NCBI RefSeq assembly: GCF_000164865.1
Contig: NC_014618.1
Span: forward strand, 3,162,001-3,226,000
Reading direction: 5' to 3'
Source: [Enterobacter] lignolyticus SCF1
Lineage (GTDB): Bacteria; Pseudomonadota; Gammaproteobacteria; Enterobacterales; Enterobacteriaceae
Length of the DNA stretch: 64,000 nt
In this document: in pieces, positions 1 through 7,816 of the stretch
How positions within the stretch are numbered: position 1 is the stretch's first letter
How the letters are laid out: every line of letters begins with the position of its first letter
Translations under genes and position numbers: made by a program
The notes under the pieces: model-generated
What the model was told of the DNA's origin: nothing
Seen by the model: the letters and a program-made list of their open reading frames with translations, nothing else
Database searches by the model: none

Positions 1-13
1 GTATTTAACGAAA

Positions 14-50
14 ATAGCCCAGAACCATCAAAGCAACAGGCAGAATCTTC
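14..50 (+). promoter_or_regulatory. Candidate OxyR binding site upstream of grxA
   Basis: Two half-sites resemble ATAGnTnnnAnCTAT with the expected 7-nt gap. The left half (14-28) matches 8 of 10 defined bases and the right half (36-50) about 6 of 10. A weak -10 (CATAAC, 77-82) follows at a distance fitting OxyR activation. OxyR control of grxA is known in E. coli; this particular site is inferred. Confidence 0.4.
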
Positions 51-123
51 TTTCTTCTGCGCTCTACTCGCGGCATCATAACCCTATTCGCCGTCAGGCT
101 CAGACTCATCTCAGGAGAGAAAT

Positions 124-387
124 ATGTTTACCGTTATTTTTGGTCGTCCAGGATGCCCTTACTGCGTACGTGCAAAAGAGCTGGCAGAAAAACTGACCAA
201 CGAGCGCGATGACTTCAACTACCGCTACGTGGATATCCACGCCGAAGGGATCAGCAAAGAAGATTTGCAGAAAACCGTCGGCAAACCGGTTGAAACCGTA
301 CCGCAGATTTTCGTCGATCAGCAGCACATCGGCGGCTTTACCGATTTCGAAGCCTGGGCGAAAGCCAACCTCGGCCTGTACGCGTAA
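124..387 (+). CDS. grxA: Glutaredoxin 1
   Basis: Small cytosolic glutathione-dependent thiol-disulfide oxidoreductase that reduces ribonucleotide reductase, OxyR and protein disulfides. At 87 aa it is close to the 85 aa of E. coli GrxA. The redox motif C11-P-Y-C14 and the cis-proline loop TVP (58-60) that binds glutathione are present, as is the conserved stretch from Q61 to G71. The start is an ATG preceded by AGGAGAG. It is convergent with ybjM, whose end lies 15 bp away. The upstream OxyR-like site fits peroxide induction as known for the family. Confidence 0.97.
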   Translation: MFTVIFGRPGCPYCVRAKELAEKLTNERDDFNYRYVDIHAEGISKEDLQKTVGKPVETVPQIFVDQQHIGGFTDFEAWAKANLGLYA

Positions 388-402
388 GCCACTGCGTGGG
401 CG

Positions 403-777
403 CTACTGGCGTCCACGCTTCGCTCCGGCGATAACCCGGATAAACTGCCAGAACAGTGCCCCCAATCCGCACCAGAACACCGCGCTAAACAGCCACGCCA
501 GCTCCTGCCAGAAAGAGCGGGTGGAAAAAAACCCCTGGCGCATCAGCACCAGACATACCGGCATCGCCAGCACCGCGCCCAGCAGAGGCAGCATCAGCTG
601 TCGTTTTGGCGATATGACGCTGGCAATAACGCCCGGAATCACAAAGAAAAGCAGCCCCAGCTCCGAATGGCCGGACGTGCGAAATGCGTCGCCTATGCGC
701 AGGGTCAGAAAAAAGCACACGATAATAAACAGGACAAAACAACAGATAACGCCCGCCCAGCCACGTTCAGTCTTCAA
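403..777 (-). CDS. ybjM: Inner membrane protein YbjM
   Basis: Small integral membrane protein of 124 aa with four hydrophobic segments (about residues 7-25, 41-57, 60-80 and 92-115) and a basic C-terminus. Size and position between grxA and ybjL match E. coli YbjM (about 125 aa), whose function is unknown. It is divergent from ybjL. No catalytic motif is visible, so assignment rests on synteny and overall resemblance. Confidence 0.85.
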   Translation of the reverse strand: MKTERGWAGVICCFVLFIIVCFFLTLRIGDAFRTSGHSELGLLFFVIPGVIASVISPKRQLMLPLLGAVLAMPVCLVLMRQGFFSTRSFWQELAWLFSAVFWCGLGALFWQFIRVIAGAKRGRQ

Positions 778-1041
778 AATTCCTCCTGACTTTGTCTCTA
801 TCGAACTTCCACTACGTCCAGTCAGATAAAGTTTTCCGGCATTCCATGCCTGAAAGCACCCACGTGATTACAAACGATTGTTACTAGCCGTTGTCTACAG
901 GAACGATTAAACTAACGGCCTTAATTTGAAGGTTATCGGCAGGCAGAAGAACGTTACCGTTTTCCGCCGTACCTGGGAAAAACCTTAGCCCAAATAACCA
1001 TTCCTTTCAACACGTTACTAGTAAACAAGAAGTTAGCTTCC

Positions 1042-2727
1042 GTGAATATAAACGTCGCAGATTTGTTAAATGGGAATTACATCCTGTTATTATTCGTGGT
1101 GCTGGCGCTGGGCCTGTGTCTGGGTAAATTGCGTCTTGGCTCCATCCAACTGGGTAATTCCATTGGCGTTTTAGTGGTCTCTCTGTTATTAGGCCAACAG
1201 CATTTCAGTATTAACACTGATGCATTGAATCTCGGTTTTATGCTGTTTATTTTTTGCGTCGGCGTGGAAGCTGGCCCTAACTTTTTTTCTATTTTCTTTC
1301 GTGACGGTAAGAATTATCTGATGCTGGCGTTGGTGATGGTCGGCTCAGCGCTAGTGATTGCGTTAGGTCTCGGTAAGCTGTTCGGCTGGGATATCGGCCT
1401 GACCGCCGGTATGCTCGCTGGCTCCATGACCTCCACCCCGGTGCTGGTCGGCGCAGGCGATACCCTGCGGCATTCCGGCATGTCGGGGAGCGAGCTGACC
1501 TCAGCCCTCGACCACCTGAGCCTCGGCTACGCCCTGACCTATCTGATTGGCCTGGTGAGCCTGATCCTCGGCGCGCGGTATTTGCCGAAGCTCCAGCATC
1601 AGGATCTGCAGACCAGCGCCCAGCAGATCGCCCGCGAGCGCGGTCTGGACGCCGACTCCAACCGCAAGGTTTATTTGCCGGTGATCCGCGCCTACCGCGT
1701 CGGGCCGGAGCTGGTGGCCTGGGCCGACGGGAAGAACCTGCGCGAGCTTGGCATCTACCGCCAGACCGGCTGCTATATCGAACGTATTCGCCGCAACGGC
1801 ATTCTGGCGAACCCGGACGGCGACGCGGTGCTGCAGATGGGCGATGAAATCGCGCTGGTGGGTTACCCTGACGCCCACGCCCGCCTCGACCCGAGCTTTC
1901 GCAACGGCAAAGAGGTGTTTGACCGCGACCTGCTGGACATGCGCATCGTCACCGAAGAGGTGGTGGTGAAAAACCACAACGTGGTCGGCCGCCGCCTGGC
2001 GCAGCTGAAGCTCACCGATCACGGCTGCTTTCTCAACCGCGTCATCCGCAGCCAGATTGAAATGCCGATCGACGATAACATTCTGCTGAACAAAGGCGAT
2101 GTGCTCCAGATCAGCGGCGACGCCCGGCGCGTTAAGACCATCGCCGACCGCATCGGCTTTATTTCCATCCACAGCCAGGTGACCGATCTTTTAGCATTTT
2201 GTGCCTTTTTCATCGTCGGCCTGATGATCGGCATGATCTCCTTCCAGTTCAGCTCATTCAGCTTCGGTATCGGCAACGCCGCAGGACTGCTGTTCGCAGG
2301 CATCATGCTGGGCTTTCTGCGCGCCAACCACCCGACCTTCGGCTACATCCCGCAGGGGGCGCTGAATATGGTGAAAGAGTTTGGTCTGATGGTGTTTATG
2401 GCGGGCGTCGGCCTGAGCGCGGGCAGCGGCATCGGCCACGGGCTTGGCGCCGTGGGCGGCCAGATGCTGGTCGCGGGCCTGATCGTAAGCCTGGTGCCGG
2501 TCGTCATCTGCTTCCTGTTCGGCGCCTACGTGCTGCGCATGAACCGCGCGCTGCTGTTTGGCGCGATGATGGGGGCGCGAACCTGCGCTCCGGCGATGGA
2601 AATTATCAGCGATACCGCGCGCAGCAACATTCCGGCGCTGGGTTACGCGGGCACCTACGCTATCGCTAACGTTTTGTTAACATTGGCAGGTACGCTGATA
2701 ATCATCATCTGGCCGGGTCTTGGATAA
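1042..2727 (+). CDS. ybjL: AAE-family putative transporter YbjL
   Basis: Membrane protein of the aspartate:alanine exchanger (AAE) family, 561 aa as in E. coli YbjL and nearly identical along its length. Organisation: five or six N-terminal membrane helices (about residues 10-180), a central cytosolic part with two TrkA-C (RCK_C) domains (about 200-375), then five or six C-terminal helices (about 385-560). The substrate is not established. The start is GTG (reads MNINVADLL), 264 bp from divergent ybjM. Its transcript probably runs towards rybB, which has its own promoter. Confidence 0.95.
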   Translation: MNINVADLLNGNYILLLFVVLALGLCLGKLRLGSIQLGNSIGVLVVSLLLGQQHFSINTDALNLGFMLFIFCVGVEAGPNFFSIFFRDGKNYLMLALVMVGSALVIALGLGKLFGWDIGLTAGMLAGSMTSTPVLVGAGDTLRHSGMSGSELTSALDHLSLGYALTYLIGLVSLILGARYLPKLQHQDLQTSAQQIARERGLDADSNRKVYLPVIRAYRVGPELVAWADGKNLRELGIYRQTGCYIERIRRNGILANPDGDAVLQMGDEIALVGYPDAHARLDPSFRNGKEVFDRDLLDMRIVTEEVVVKNHNVVGRRLAQLKLTDHGCFLNRVIRSQIEMPIDDNILLNKGDVLQISGDARRVKTIADRIGFISIHSQVTDLLAFCAFFIVGLMIGMISFQFSSFSFGIGNAAGLLFAGIMLGFLRANHPTFGYIPQGALNMVKEFGLMVFMAGVGLSAGSGIGHGLGAVGGQMLVAGLIVSLVPVVICFLFGAYVLRMNRALLFGAMMGARTCAPAMEIISDTARSNIPALGYAGTYAIANVLLTLAGTLIIIIWPGLG

Positions 2728-2769
2728 AACGAAGATTGCAACCGGCAAAAAAAATTTCTGTGATGTGCA

Positions 2770-2797
2770 GAACTTTTTAATCAGGCATCAGTCATAA
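2770..2797 (+). promoter_or_regulatory. Sigma-E type promoter of rybB
   Basis: GAACTT at 2770-2775 and GTCATAA at 2791-2797, spaced 15 nt, resemble sigma-E -35 and -10 elements and lie 5 nt before the first base of RybB. RybB is a known sigma-E regulon sRNA; the element assignment is by inspection. Confidence 0.7.
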
Positions 2798-2802
2798 GTA
2801 GT

Positions 2803-2882
2803 GCCACTGCTTTTCTTTGATGTCCCCATTTTGTGGAGCCCATCAACCCCGCCATCTTTGGTTCAAGGTTGATGGGTTTTTT
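2803..2882 (+). ncRNA. rybB: Small regulatory RNA RybB
   Basis: The sequence from GCCACTGCTTTTCTTTGATG to the terminal U run matches the known about 79-nt E. coli RybB almost base for base, including the conserved 5' seed. The 3' part is a Rho-independent terminator: arms 2839-2848 and 2867-2876 (CCCATCAACC/GGTTGATGGG) followed by six T. RybB is an Hfq-dependent repressor of many outer membrane protein mRNAs under envelope stress. It sits between ybjL and rcdA as in E. coli, and its terminator overlaps the 3' end of convergent rcdA. Confidence 0.96.
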
Positions 2883-3429
2883 GTTTCTGCTCCCCGGCGA
2901 TTCTCCCCACCATCTGACGAATCTCATCGCGGCCAAGCGGCGCGCGGTCGGTGACAAAGTGCAGCGTCATGCCCTCGATAAACGCATCCAGCGCCCGCGC
3001 CGTCGGCGCATCGAACCAGCGCTCAAGCGTCTGCTGGCTGCGCTGCATCCAGTCCTGCATCACCCCTTTCAGCGCCGGTTTGCAGCTGGTAAAGGCATAC
3101 ATCTGGTACATCAGCTCCATATTGCGCGCGGTAGTGACCTCAGCGCCGGAAATCAGCCGGGTGATAGCGTCGCAGGCGTCGTCTGGCGTGAGGACGTCGG
3201 TAAAAAAGGCCTGGTACTGCCGCGACATCTGCGCGGTAAAGCTGGTGAACGCTTCCTCAAGCAGCGCATCGATGCCGCTGAAGTAATAGGTCATCGACCC
3301 CAGCGGCACATCGGCGCACTGGGCGATTTTACGGTGCGTCACAGCCTGAATGCCGTGGCGGGCGATGGTGTCGAGCGTGGCCTGGATAATACGTTCCCGG
3401 CGCAGCGGATCGTTGGGTCGGCGAGCCAT
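2863..3429 (-). CDS. rcdA: TetR-family regulator RcdA (YbjK)
   Basis: TetR-type DNA-binding protein of 188 aa with an N-terminal helix-turn-helix (about residues 10-55; reads RKIAQCADVPLGSMTYYF) and a C-terminal ligand or dimer domain. It matches E. coli YbjK/RcdA, reported to activate csgD and other biofilm and stress genes. The start at 3429 (MARRPND) was chosen because AGAGAGG precedes it; an upstream ATG at 3453 lacks a site. The last codons lie in the complement of the RybB terminator stem. An ERIC element occupies its upstream region. Confidence 0.92.
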   Translation of the reverse strand: MARRPNDPLRRERIIQATLDTIARHGIQAVTHRKIAQCADVPLGSMTYYFSGIDALLEEAFTSFTAQMSRQYQAFFTDVLTPDDACDAITRLISGAEVTTARNMELMYQMYAFTSCKPALKGVMQDWMQRSQQTLERWFDAPTARALDAFIEGMTLHFVTDRAPLGRDEIRQMVGRIAGEQKQKTHQP

Positions 3430-3452
3430 ATTTTTCCTCTCTGGTTCATACA

Positions 3453-3571
3453 CAAAATCATTCGGGTTGTATCAAGGCGGCAAACGAGAGAATCCCCGGG
3501 AGCTTACTCAAGTAAGTGACTGGGGTGAACGCGTGCGGTCAACGCAGAGACAACGCGAAGGATAAAGTGTA
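3453..3571. repeat. ERIC element (intergenic repeat)
   Basis: The stretch matches the enterobacterial repetitive intergenic consensus: a block around GAATCCCCGGGAGCTTACTC (3491-3510), then AAGTAAGTGACTGGGGTGA (3511-3529), then CAACGCAGAGACAAC (3540-3554) and GAAGGATAAAGTGTAT. Its left end (ATTCGGGTTGTATCAAGGCG) is also typical. It fills the rcdA-ybjJ intergenic space. End points are approximate. Confidence 0.85.
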
Positions 3572-3589
3572 TGTGTACAAATGTACACA
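3572..3589. promoter_or_regulatory. 18-bp perfect palindrome, candidate operator
   Basis: TGTGTACA-AA-TGTACACA has perfect 8-bp arms and lies 47 bp before the ybjJ start and directly after the ERIC element. It is flanked by a wider perfect inverted repeat, GCAGAGACAAC (3544-3554) and GTTGTCTCTGC (3601-3611). Its position between a TetR-type gene and an MFS gene suggests an operator; the regulator is unknown. Confidence 0.5.
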
Positions 3590-3636
3590 ACCTTGTTAGT
3601 GTTGTCTCTGCTTCTCTTTGTACAGGCCATGAATGG

Positions 3637-4839
3637 ATGACATCGCTTTCTTCCCGTAGCGCCCTGCAGCTTCGCATGTGGGCGCTGTTTATGTTCTTCT
3701 TTTTACCCGGGCTGCTGATGGCCTCCTGGGCTACGCGCACGCCGGCTATCCGCGATATTCTCTCGCTGTCCACCGCCGGGATGGGCGTGGTGCTGTTTGG
3801 GCTCTCGGTCGGCTCGATGAGCGGCATCCTCTGTTCAGCCTGGCTGGTAAAACGCTTTGGCACCCGCAGGGTTATCCGCACCACCATGTCCTGCGCGGTG
3901 CTGGGTATGGCCATCCTGAGCGGCGCGCTGTGGCTGGCCTCTCCCCTGCTGTTCGCCTTTGGTCTGATGATTTTCGGCGGCAGTTTTGGCGCGGCGGAAG
4001 TCGCCATCAACGTTGAAGGCGCCGCGGTTGAGCGCGAAATGAACAAAACCGTGCTGCCGATGATGCACGGCTTTTACAGCTTCGGCACCCTCGTCGGGGC
4101 GGGAATCGGAATGGCGCTGACCGCCTTTGGCCTGTCCGCGACGCTGCACATCCTGCTGGCGGCGCTGGCGGGCATACTGCCTATCATGATTGCGATTAAA
4201 GCCATTCCCGACGGCACCGGGAAGAACCGCGACGACAGCGCTGTCCATGGCGATAAAGGCGTACCGTTCTACCGCGATATCCAGCTAATGCTGATCGGCG
4301 TCATCGTCCTGGCGATGGCCTTTGCCGAAGGGTCGGCTAACGACTGGCTGCCGCTGCTGATGGTCGACGGGCACGGCTTCAGCCCCACCTCCGGCTCGCT
4401 GATTTACGCCGGTTTCACCCTTGGAATGACCGTCGGGCGCTTTACCGGCGGCTGGTTTATCGACCGCTACAGCCGTGTGGCGGTGGTGCGCGCCAGCGCC
4501 ATGATGGGCGCGCTGGGCATCGGGCTGATTATCTTTGTCGACGTCGACTGGATTGCGGGCGTGTCGGTTATCCTGTGGGGGCTTGGCGCCTCGCTCGGCT
4601 TCCCGCTGACCATCTCCGCCGCCAGCGACACCGGGCCGGACGCGCCTGGCCGCGTCAGCGTGGTCGCCACCACTGGCTACCTGGCGTTCCTGGTCGGCCC
4701 GCCGCTGCTCGGCTTCCTCGGCGAGCATTTCGGCCTGCGCAGCGCGATGCTGGCCGTGCTGGCGCTGGTCATCGTGGCGGCGTTTGTCGCCCGTGCGGTC
4801 GCGAAACCTGAATCTCAACCGGTAATGGAGAATGCATGA
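3637..4839 (+). CDS. ybjJ: MFS transporter YbjJ
   Basis: Inner membrane major facilitator protein of 400 aa, matching E. coli YbjJ (402 aa). Twelve hydrophobic segments are visible, with the conserved GMTVGRFTGGWFIDRYSR loop in the second half. Substrate unknown. The start MTSLSSRS at 3637 was chosen by alignment to E. coli; an in-frame ATG at 3571 would add 22 atypical residues and lie in the palindrome. It overlaps ybjI (ATGA), so the two are co-transcribed. Drug or sugar efflux is possible but unsupported here. Confidence 0.92.
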   Translation: MTSLSSRSALQLRMWALFMFFFLPGLLMASWATRTPAIRDILSLSTAGMGVVLFGLSVGSMSGILCSAWLVKRFGTRRVIRTTMSCAVLGMAILSGALWLASPLLFAFGLMIFGGSFGAAEVAINVEGAAVEREMNKTVLPMMHGFYSFGTLVGAGIGMALTAFGLSATLHILLAALAGILPIMIAIKAIPDGTGKNRDDSAVHGDKGVPFYRDIQLMLIGVIVLAMAFAEGSANDWLPLLMVDGHGFSPTSGSLIYAGFTLGMTVGRFTGGWFIDRYSRVAVVRASAMMGALGIGLIIFVDVDWIAGVSVILWGLGASLGFPLTISAASDTGPDAPGRVSVVATTGYLAFLVGPPLLGFLGEHFGLRSAMLAVLALVIVAAFVARAVAKPESQPVMENA

Positions 4840-5651
4840 TGAGCGTAAAACTGATTGCAGTAGATATGGATGGCACCTTCCTGAGCGATGAAAAGCGCTA
4901 CAACCGCGCGCGGTTTCTCGCGCAGTATCAGCATATGAAAGCCCAGGGCATTCGCTTTGTGGTCGCCAGCGGCAACCAGTACTGGCAGCTTATCTCCTTC
5001 TTCCCGGACATTGTCGCGGAGATAGCCTTTGTGGCGGAGAACGGCGGCTGGGTAGTGGACGCGGGCGAAGAGGTCTTTAACTGCGCGCTGCCGCATGACC
5101 ACTTTCGCACCGTTGTGGACTTCCTGCATACCCTGCCCGAGGTGGAGATCATCGCCTGCGGCAAGCGTAGCGCCTATACCCTGAACCGCTATGACGACGC
5201 GCTGAAGGCCATGGCGCCCCTCTATTACCATCGACTTGAGCTGGTAGATACCTTCGACAATCTGGACGATACCTTCCTGAAGTTCGGCCTCAATCTGCCG
5301 GACCGCCTGGTGCCGGATGTCCAGGCCGCGCTGCATGAAGCGCTGGGCGACGTCATGACCGCGGTCACCACCGGCCACGGCAATATTGACCTCATCATGC
5401 CCGGCATTCACAAAGCCAACGGTTTGCGCCTGCTGCAGCAGCGCTGGGGAATTCACGACGCCGAGGTGGTCGCCTTCGGCGACAGCGGTAACGATCTCGA
5501 AATGCTGCGACAGGCCGGGTTTGGCTTTGCGATGGCCAACGCCGCCGCGCCGGTGAAGGCGGCTGCGGGCTATCGCGCGCCGCATAACAACGAGGAAGGA
5601 GTGCTGGAGGTTATCGATAAAATTCTGAAGCGGGAAACGCCTTTCGCCTGA
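4836..5651 (+). CDS. ybjI: HAD-superfamily phosphatase YbjI (Cof type)
   Basis: Cof-type haloacid dehalogenase-like phosphatase of about 271 aa. E. coli YbjI hydrolyses FMN and some sugar phosphates in vitro. Motif I is DMDGTF near residue 10 (nucleophile and acid/base Asp), motif II is the VVASGN region and motif IV is GDSGNDLEML near residue 215; the C2B cap lies between them. Two consecutive ATG codons start it (4836 or 4839), overlapping the ybjJ stop. It is a paralogue of ybiV in this same window, sharing the SGNQY..LISFFPDI stretch. Confidence 0.93.
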   Translation: MMSVKLIAVDMDGTFLSDEKRYNRARFLAQYQHMKAQGIRFVVASGNQYWQLISFFPDIVAEIAFVAENGGWVVDAGEEVFNCALPHDHFRTVVDFLHTLPEVEIIACGKRSAYTLNRYDDALKAMAPLYYHRLELVDTFDNLDDTFLKFGLNLPDRLVPDVQAALHEALGDVMTAVTTGHGNIDLIMPGIHKANGLRLLQQRWGIHDAEVVAFGDSGNDLEMLRQAGFGFAMANAAAPVKAAAGYRAPHNNEEGVLEVIDKILKRETPFA

Positions 5652-5655
5652 TGCT

Positions 5656-5679
5656 AAGCCCGGCGACGCCGGGCTTATT
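5656..5679. terminator. Terminator between ybjI and mdfA
   Basis: Perfect stem AAGCCCGGC/GCCGGGCTT (5656-5664 and 5668-5676) with a 3-nt loop and a short T-containing tail. It separates convergent ybjI and mdfA and may act in both directions. Confidence 0.75.
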
Positions 5680-5681
5680 GA

Positions 5682-6911
5682 TTACTGCTGCGAATTACCG
5701 ACCGATTTATTCCACAGGAAATAGGTCATCAGCCCCAGCCATATCACGCCGTTGAGCAGGTTAAACAGGCTGAACAGCCCGTTGCCGCCCAGTTGATACG
5801 CGTGTTTGCTCACCTCGATGCCGACGGTAAAAATCAGCATCTGCAGCATACCCATCGCCGCAGAAACCGTGCCTTTACTCATATCGCTGGCAAACAGCGT
5901 CAGGCGCACCAGGCCCGCGTTCGCCAACCCAATGCCGAACGCGTAGAGGCTCAGACCGGCGGTCATCCACAGATAAGCATGGCTGGACACCACCGTGGCC
6001 GCGGCGGCCAGGATCAGCCCGGCGGCAATCGGCCAGCCACCCGCGATAATCAGCCAGCGTACCGTACGGCGCGAGGTCAGCTTCGCCAGCACCAAGTTAC
6101 CGACGATCAGCGCGCCGAAAATCGGCACCTGCAGCATGCCGTACTCGTAGGTACTGGCCTGCTCGCCGCTGATGATAATCACCGGCGACTGCGCAATCCA
6201 CGCCAGCAGCGGCAGGCTCACAAATCCGGTCGCCAGAGCGCCTGCCACAAAGCGATAGTTTTTCAGCACCAGCGCGTAATCGCGGCCCAGCGCCTTGATT
6301 GACAGGGTCTCGCCCATCCGCGTCGCCGTTTCGGGCATCGCTTTCTGCAGGCCGAAAAACGACACCGTCGCCAGCGCGGCGAACAGCACGAACATGGTCT
6401 CCCACGGGGCGATGTGGATCCAGGCGGCGCCCACCAGCGGCCCCAGCAGCGGCGCTATCAGCGCAACGTTGGCCATCAGCGCGGTTATCTTGATGCATAC
6501 CGCCTCATCAAACGACTCCTGAATGGCGGCATAGCCGACGGCGCCGATAAAGCACAGGCTGATGCCCTGTAGAAAACGCAGCGCCGTAAACTGCTCAATG
6601 TTTTGCGCCAGCAGCGTCGCGAGGCAGGTGAGGATAAACCACACCACGCCGGTCAGCATCACCGGGCGGCGCCCGATACGGTCCGACAGCGGGCCTAACA
6701 GCCACTGCAGGAACATACCGCCCGCCAGATACGCCGTCATTGAGGTAGGAACCCATTCGTTCCCCGCCTGAAACTGCTCAACCACCACCAGCATGCCCGG
6801 CTGGATCATGTCGTTGCCGATATAGGTGGAGAATTCGTAAAGCACCAGACAGAGAGGGAAAAGCAGCGCCTGACGTCCGAGGCGCTTACCGGAAATTAAC
6901 TGGTTTTGCAT
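5682..6911 (-). CDS. mdfA: Multidrug efflux MFS transporter MdfA
   Basis: Proton-coupled multidrug antiporter of the inner membrane, 409 aa, aligning along its whole length with E. coli MdfA (Cmr). The two acidic residues of helix 1 needed for drug and proton coupling, E26 and D34, are in place (CLVLYEFSTYIGNDMIQPG). Motif A is LGPLSDRIGRRPVM. The family exports chloramphenicol, lipophilic cations and other compounds. The start MQNQLISG at 6911 was chosen by alignment; the longer frame to 6953 adds 14 unmatched residues. Divergent from ybjG. Confidence 0.95.
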   Translation of the reverse strand: MQNQLISGKRLGRQALLFPLCLVLYEFSTYIGNDMIQPGMLVVVEQFQAGNEWVPTSMTAYLAGGMFLQWLLGPLSDRIGRRPVMLTGVVWFILTCLATLLAQNIEQFTALRFLQGISLCFIGAVGYAAIQESFDEAVCIKITALMANVALIAPLLGPLVGAAWIHIAPWETMFVLFAALATVSFFGLQKAMPETATRMGETLSIKALGRDYALVLKNYRFVAGALATGFVSLPLLAWIAQSPVIIISGEQASTYEYGMLQVPIFGALIVGNLVLAKLTSRRTVRWLIIAGGWPIAAGLILAAAATVVSSHAYLWMTAGLSLYAFGIGLANAGLVRLTLFASDMSKGTVSAAMGMLQMLIFTVGIEVSKHAYQLGGNGLFSLFNLLNGVIWLGLMTYFLWNKSVGNSQQ

Positions 6912-7015
6912 GCAATCTCTTAGCAATAAAAAAAGCGCGTGAAGTGTAATCAATGATTATCAGCGACGATAGTGAAAAGTGCATGACACACTCTGTTACA
7001 GCACAAATAGACTTG

Positions 7016-7048
7016 TTTAAGGTTCGCTTAAGTTCGCCCCTCTATACT
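7016..7048 (+). promoter_or_regulatory. PmrA (BasR) box and promoter of ybjG
   Basis: Direct repeat TTTAAG-GTTCG-CTTAAG (7016-7032) fits the PmrA/BasR consensus YTTAAK-N5-YTTAAK exactly. It sits at the -35 position of a good -10, TATACT (7043-7048). BasSR control of ybjG is known in E. coli; the site is read directly from the sequence. Confidence 0.75.
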
Positions 7049-7138
7049 CCTGACAATTAAGATAAAGCTGGTTTACTGCCCGGGATGCGATTTTTATCGT
7101 ACGTACCGTCATCCAACTGTAAGAGTGCGCAAGGTATG

Positions 7139-7744
7139 CTGGAAAATTTGAATCATTCATTGTTTAACTGGATTAATGCCACGCCTGCGTCGCCGCAGTG
7201 GAGCCTGTCGCTGGCGACGTTTATCGCCCAGGATCTGATTTTCATTATTCCGGCGCTGACCGTCGTACTCTGGCTGTGGGGACCCCAGGCGCAGATAAGC
7301 GCGCGTCGTCAGCTGGTCATTAAGGTCGCGATGGCGCTGGTCATCAGTATGGCGCTGTCGTGGGTCATCGGCCACGTCTACCCGCATAACCGACCGTTCG
7401 TTGACGGTGTGGGTCATACCTTCCTGCAGCACGCGCCGGATAACTCCTTCCCCAGCGATCACGGCACCGCCATTTTTGCTTTTTCACTGGCCTTTTTGTT
7501 CTGGCATCGCCTGTGGTCAGGCCTGGCGCTGCTGGTCGTCGGCGTCGCCATCGCCTGGTCCCGCGTGTACCTTGGCGTCCACTGGCCGATGGATATGGTG
7601 GGCGGGTTCCTCTCCGGCCTGAGCGGCTGCCTGATAGCGCAGTGGCTGTGGCTCTCCTTCGGCACCGCGCTGTACCAGCGCCTGCAGCAGCTCTACCGCC
7701 TGCTGTTTTCCCTGCCGATTCGTAAAGGATGGGTGCGTGACTAA
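7139..7744 (+). CDS. ybjG: Undecaprenyl-diphosphatase YbjG (PAP2 family)
   Basis: Membrane PAP2 phosphatase of 201 aa that regenerates undecaprenyl phosphate on the periplasmic side; overexpression gives bacitracin resistance in E. coli. The tripartite phosphatase signature is present: the RPF region after HVYPHN, PSDHG (about residues 107-111) and SRVYLGVHWPMD (about 145-156). Start MLENLNHS at 7139 has AAGG before it and matches E. coli; the longer frame from 7085 is not supported. Likely PmrA-activated, linking it to lipid A and envelope modification. Confidence 0.94.
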   Translation: MENLNHSLFNWINATPASPQWSLSLATFIAQDLIFIIPALTVVLWLWGPQAQISARRQLVIKVAMALVISMALSWVIGHVYPHNRPFVDGVGHTFLQHAPDNSFPSDHGTAIFAFSLAFLFWHRLWSGLALLVVGVAIAWSRVYLGVHWPMDMVGGFLSGLSGCLIAQWLWLSFGTALYQRLQQLYRLLFSLPIRKGWVRD

Positions 7745-7816
7745 CCTCTGACGCGCAGGTAAAATTACCGCCTGGCCCTCGCCTGCCGCGAGGGCAATTG
7801 TAGAAACAGGGGCGAT

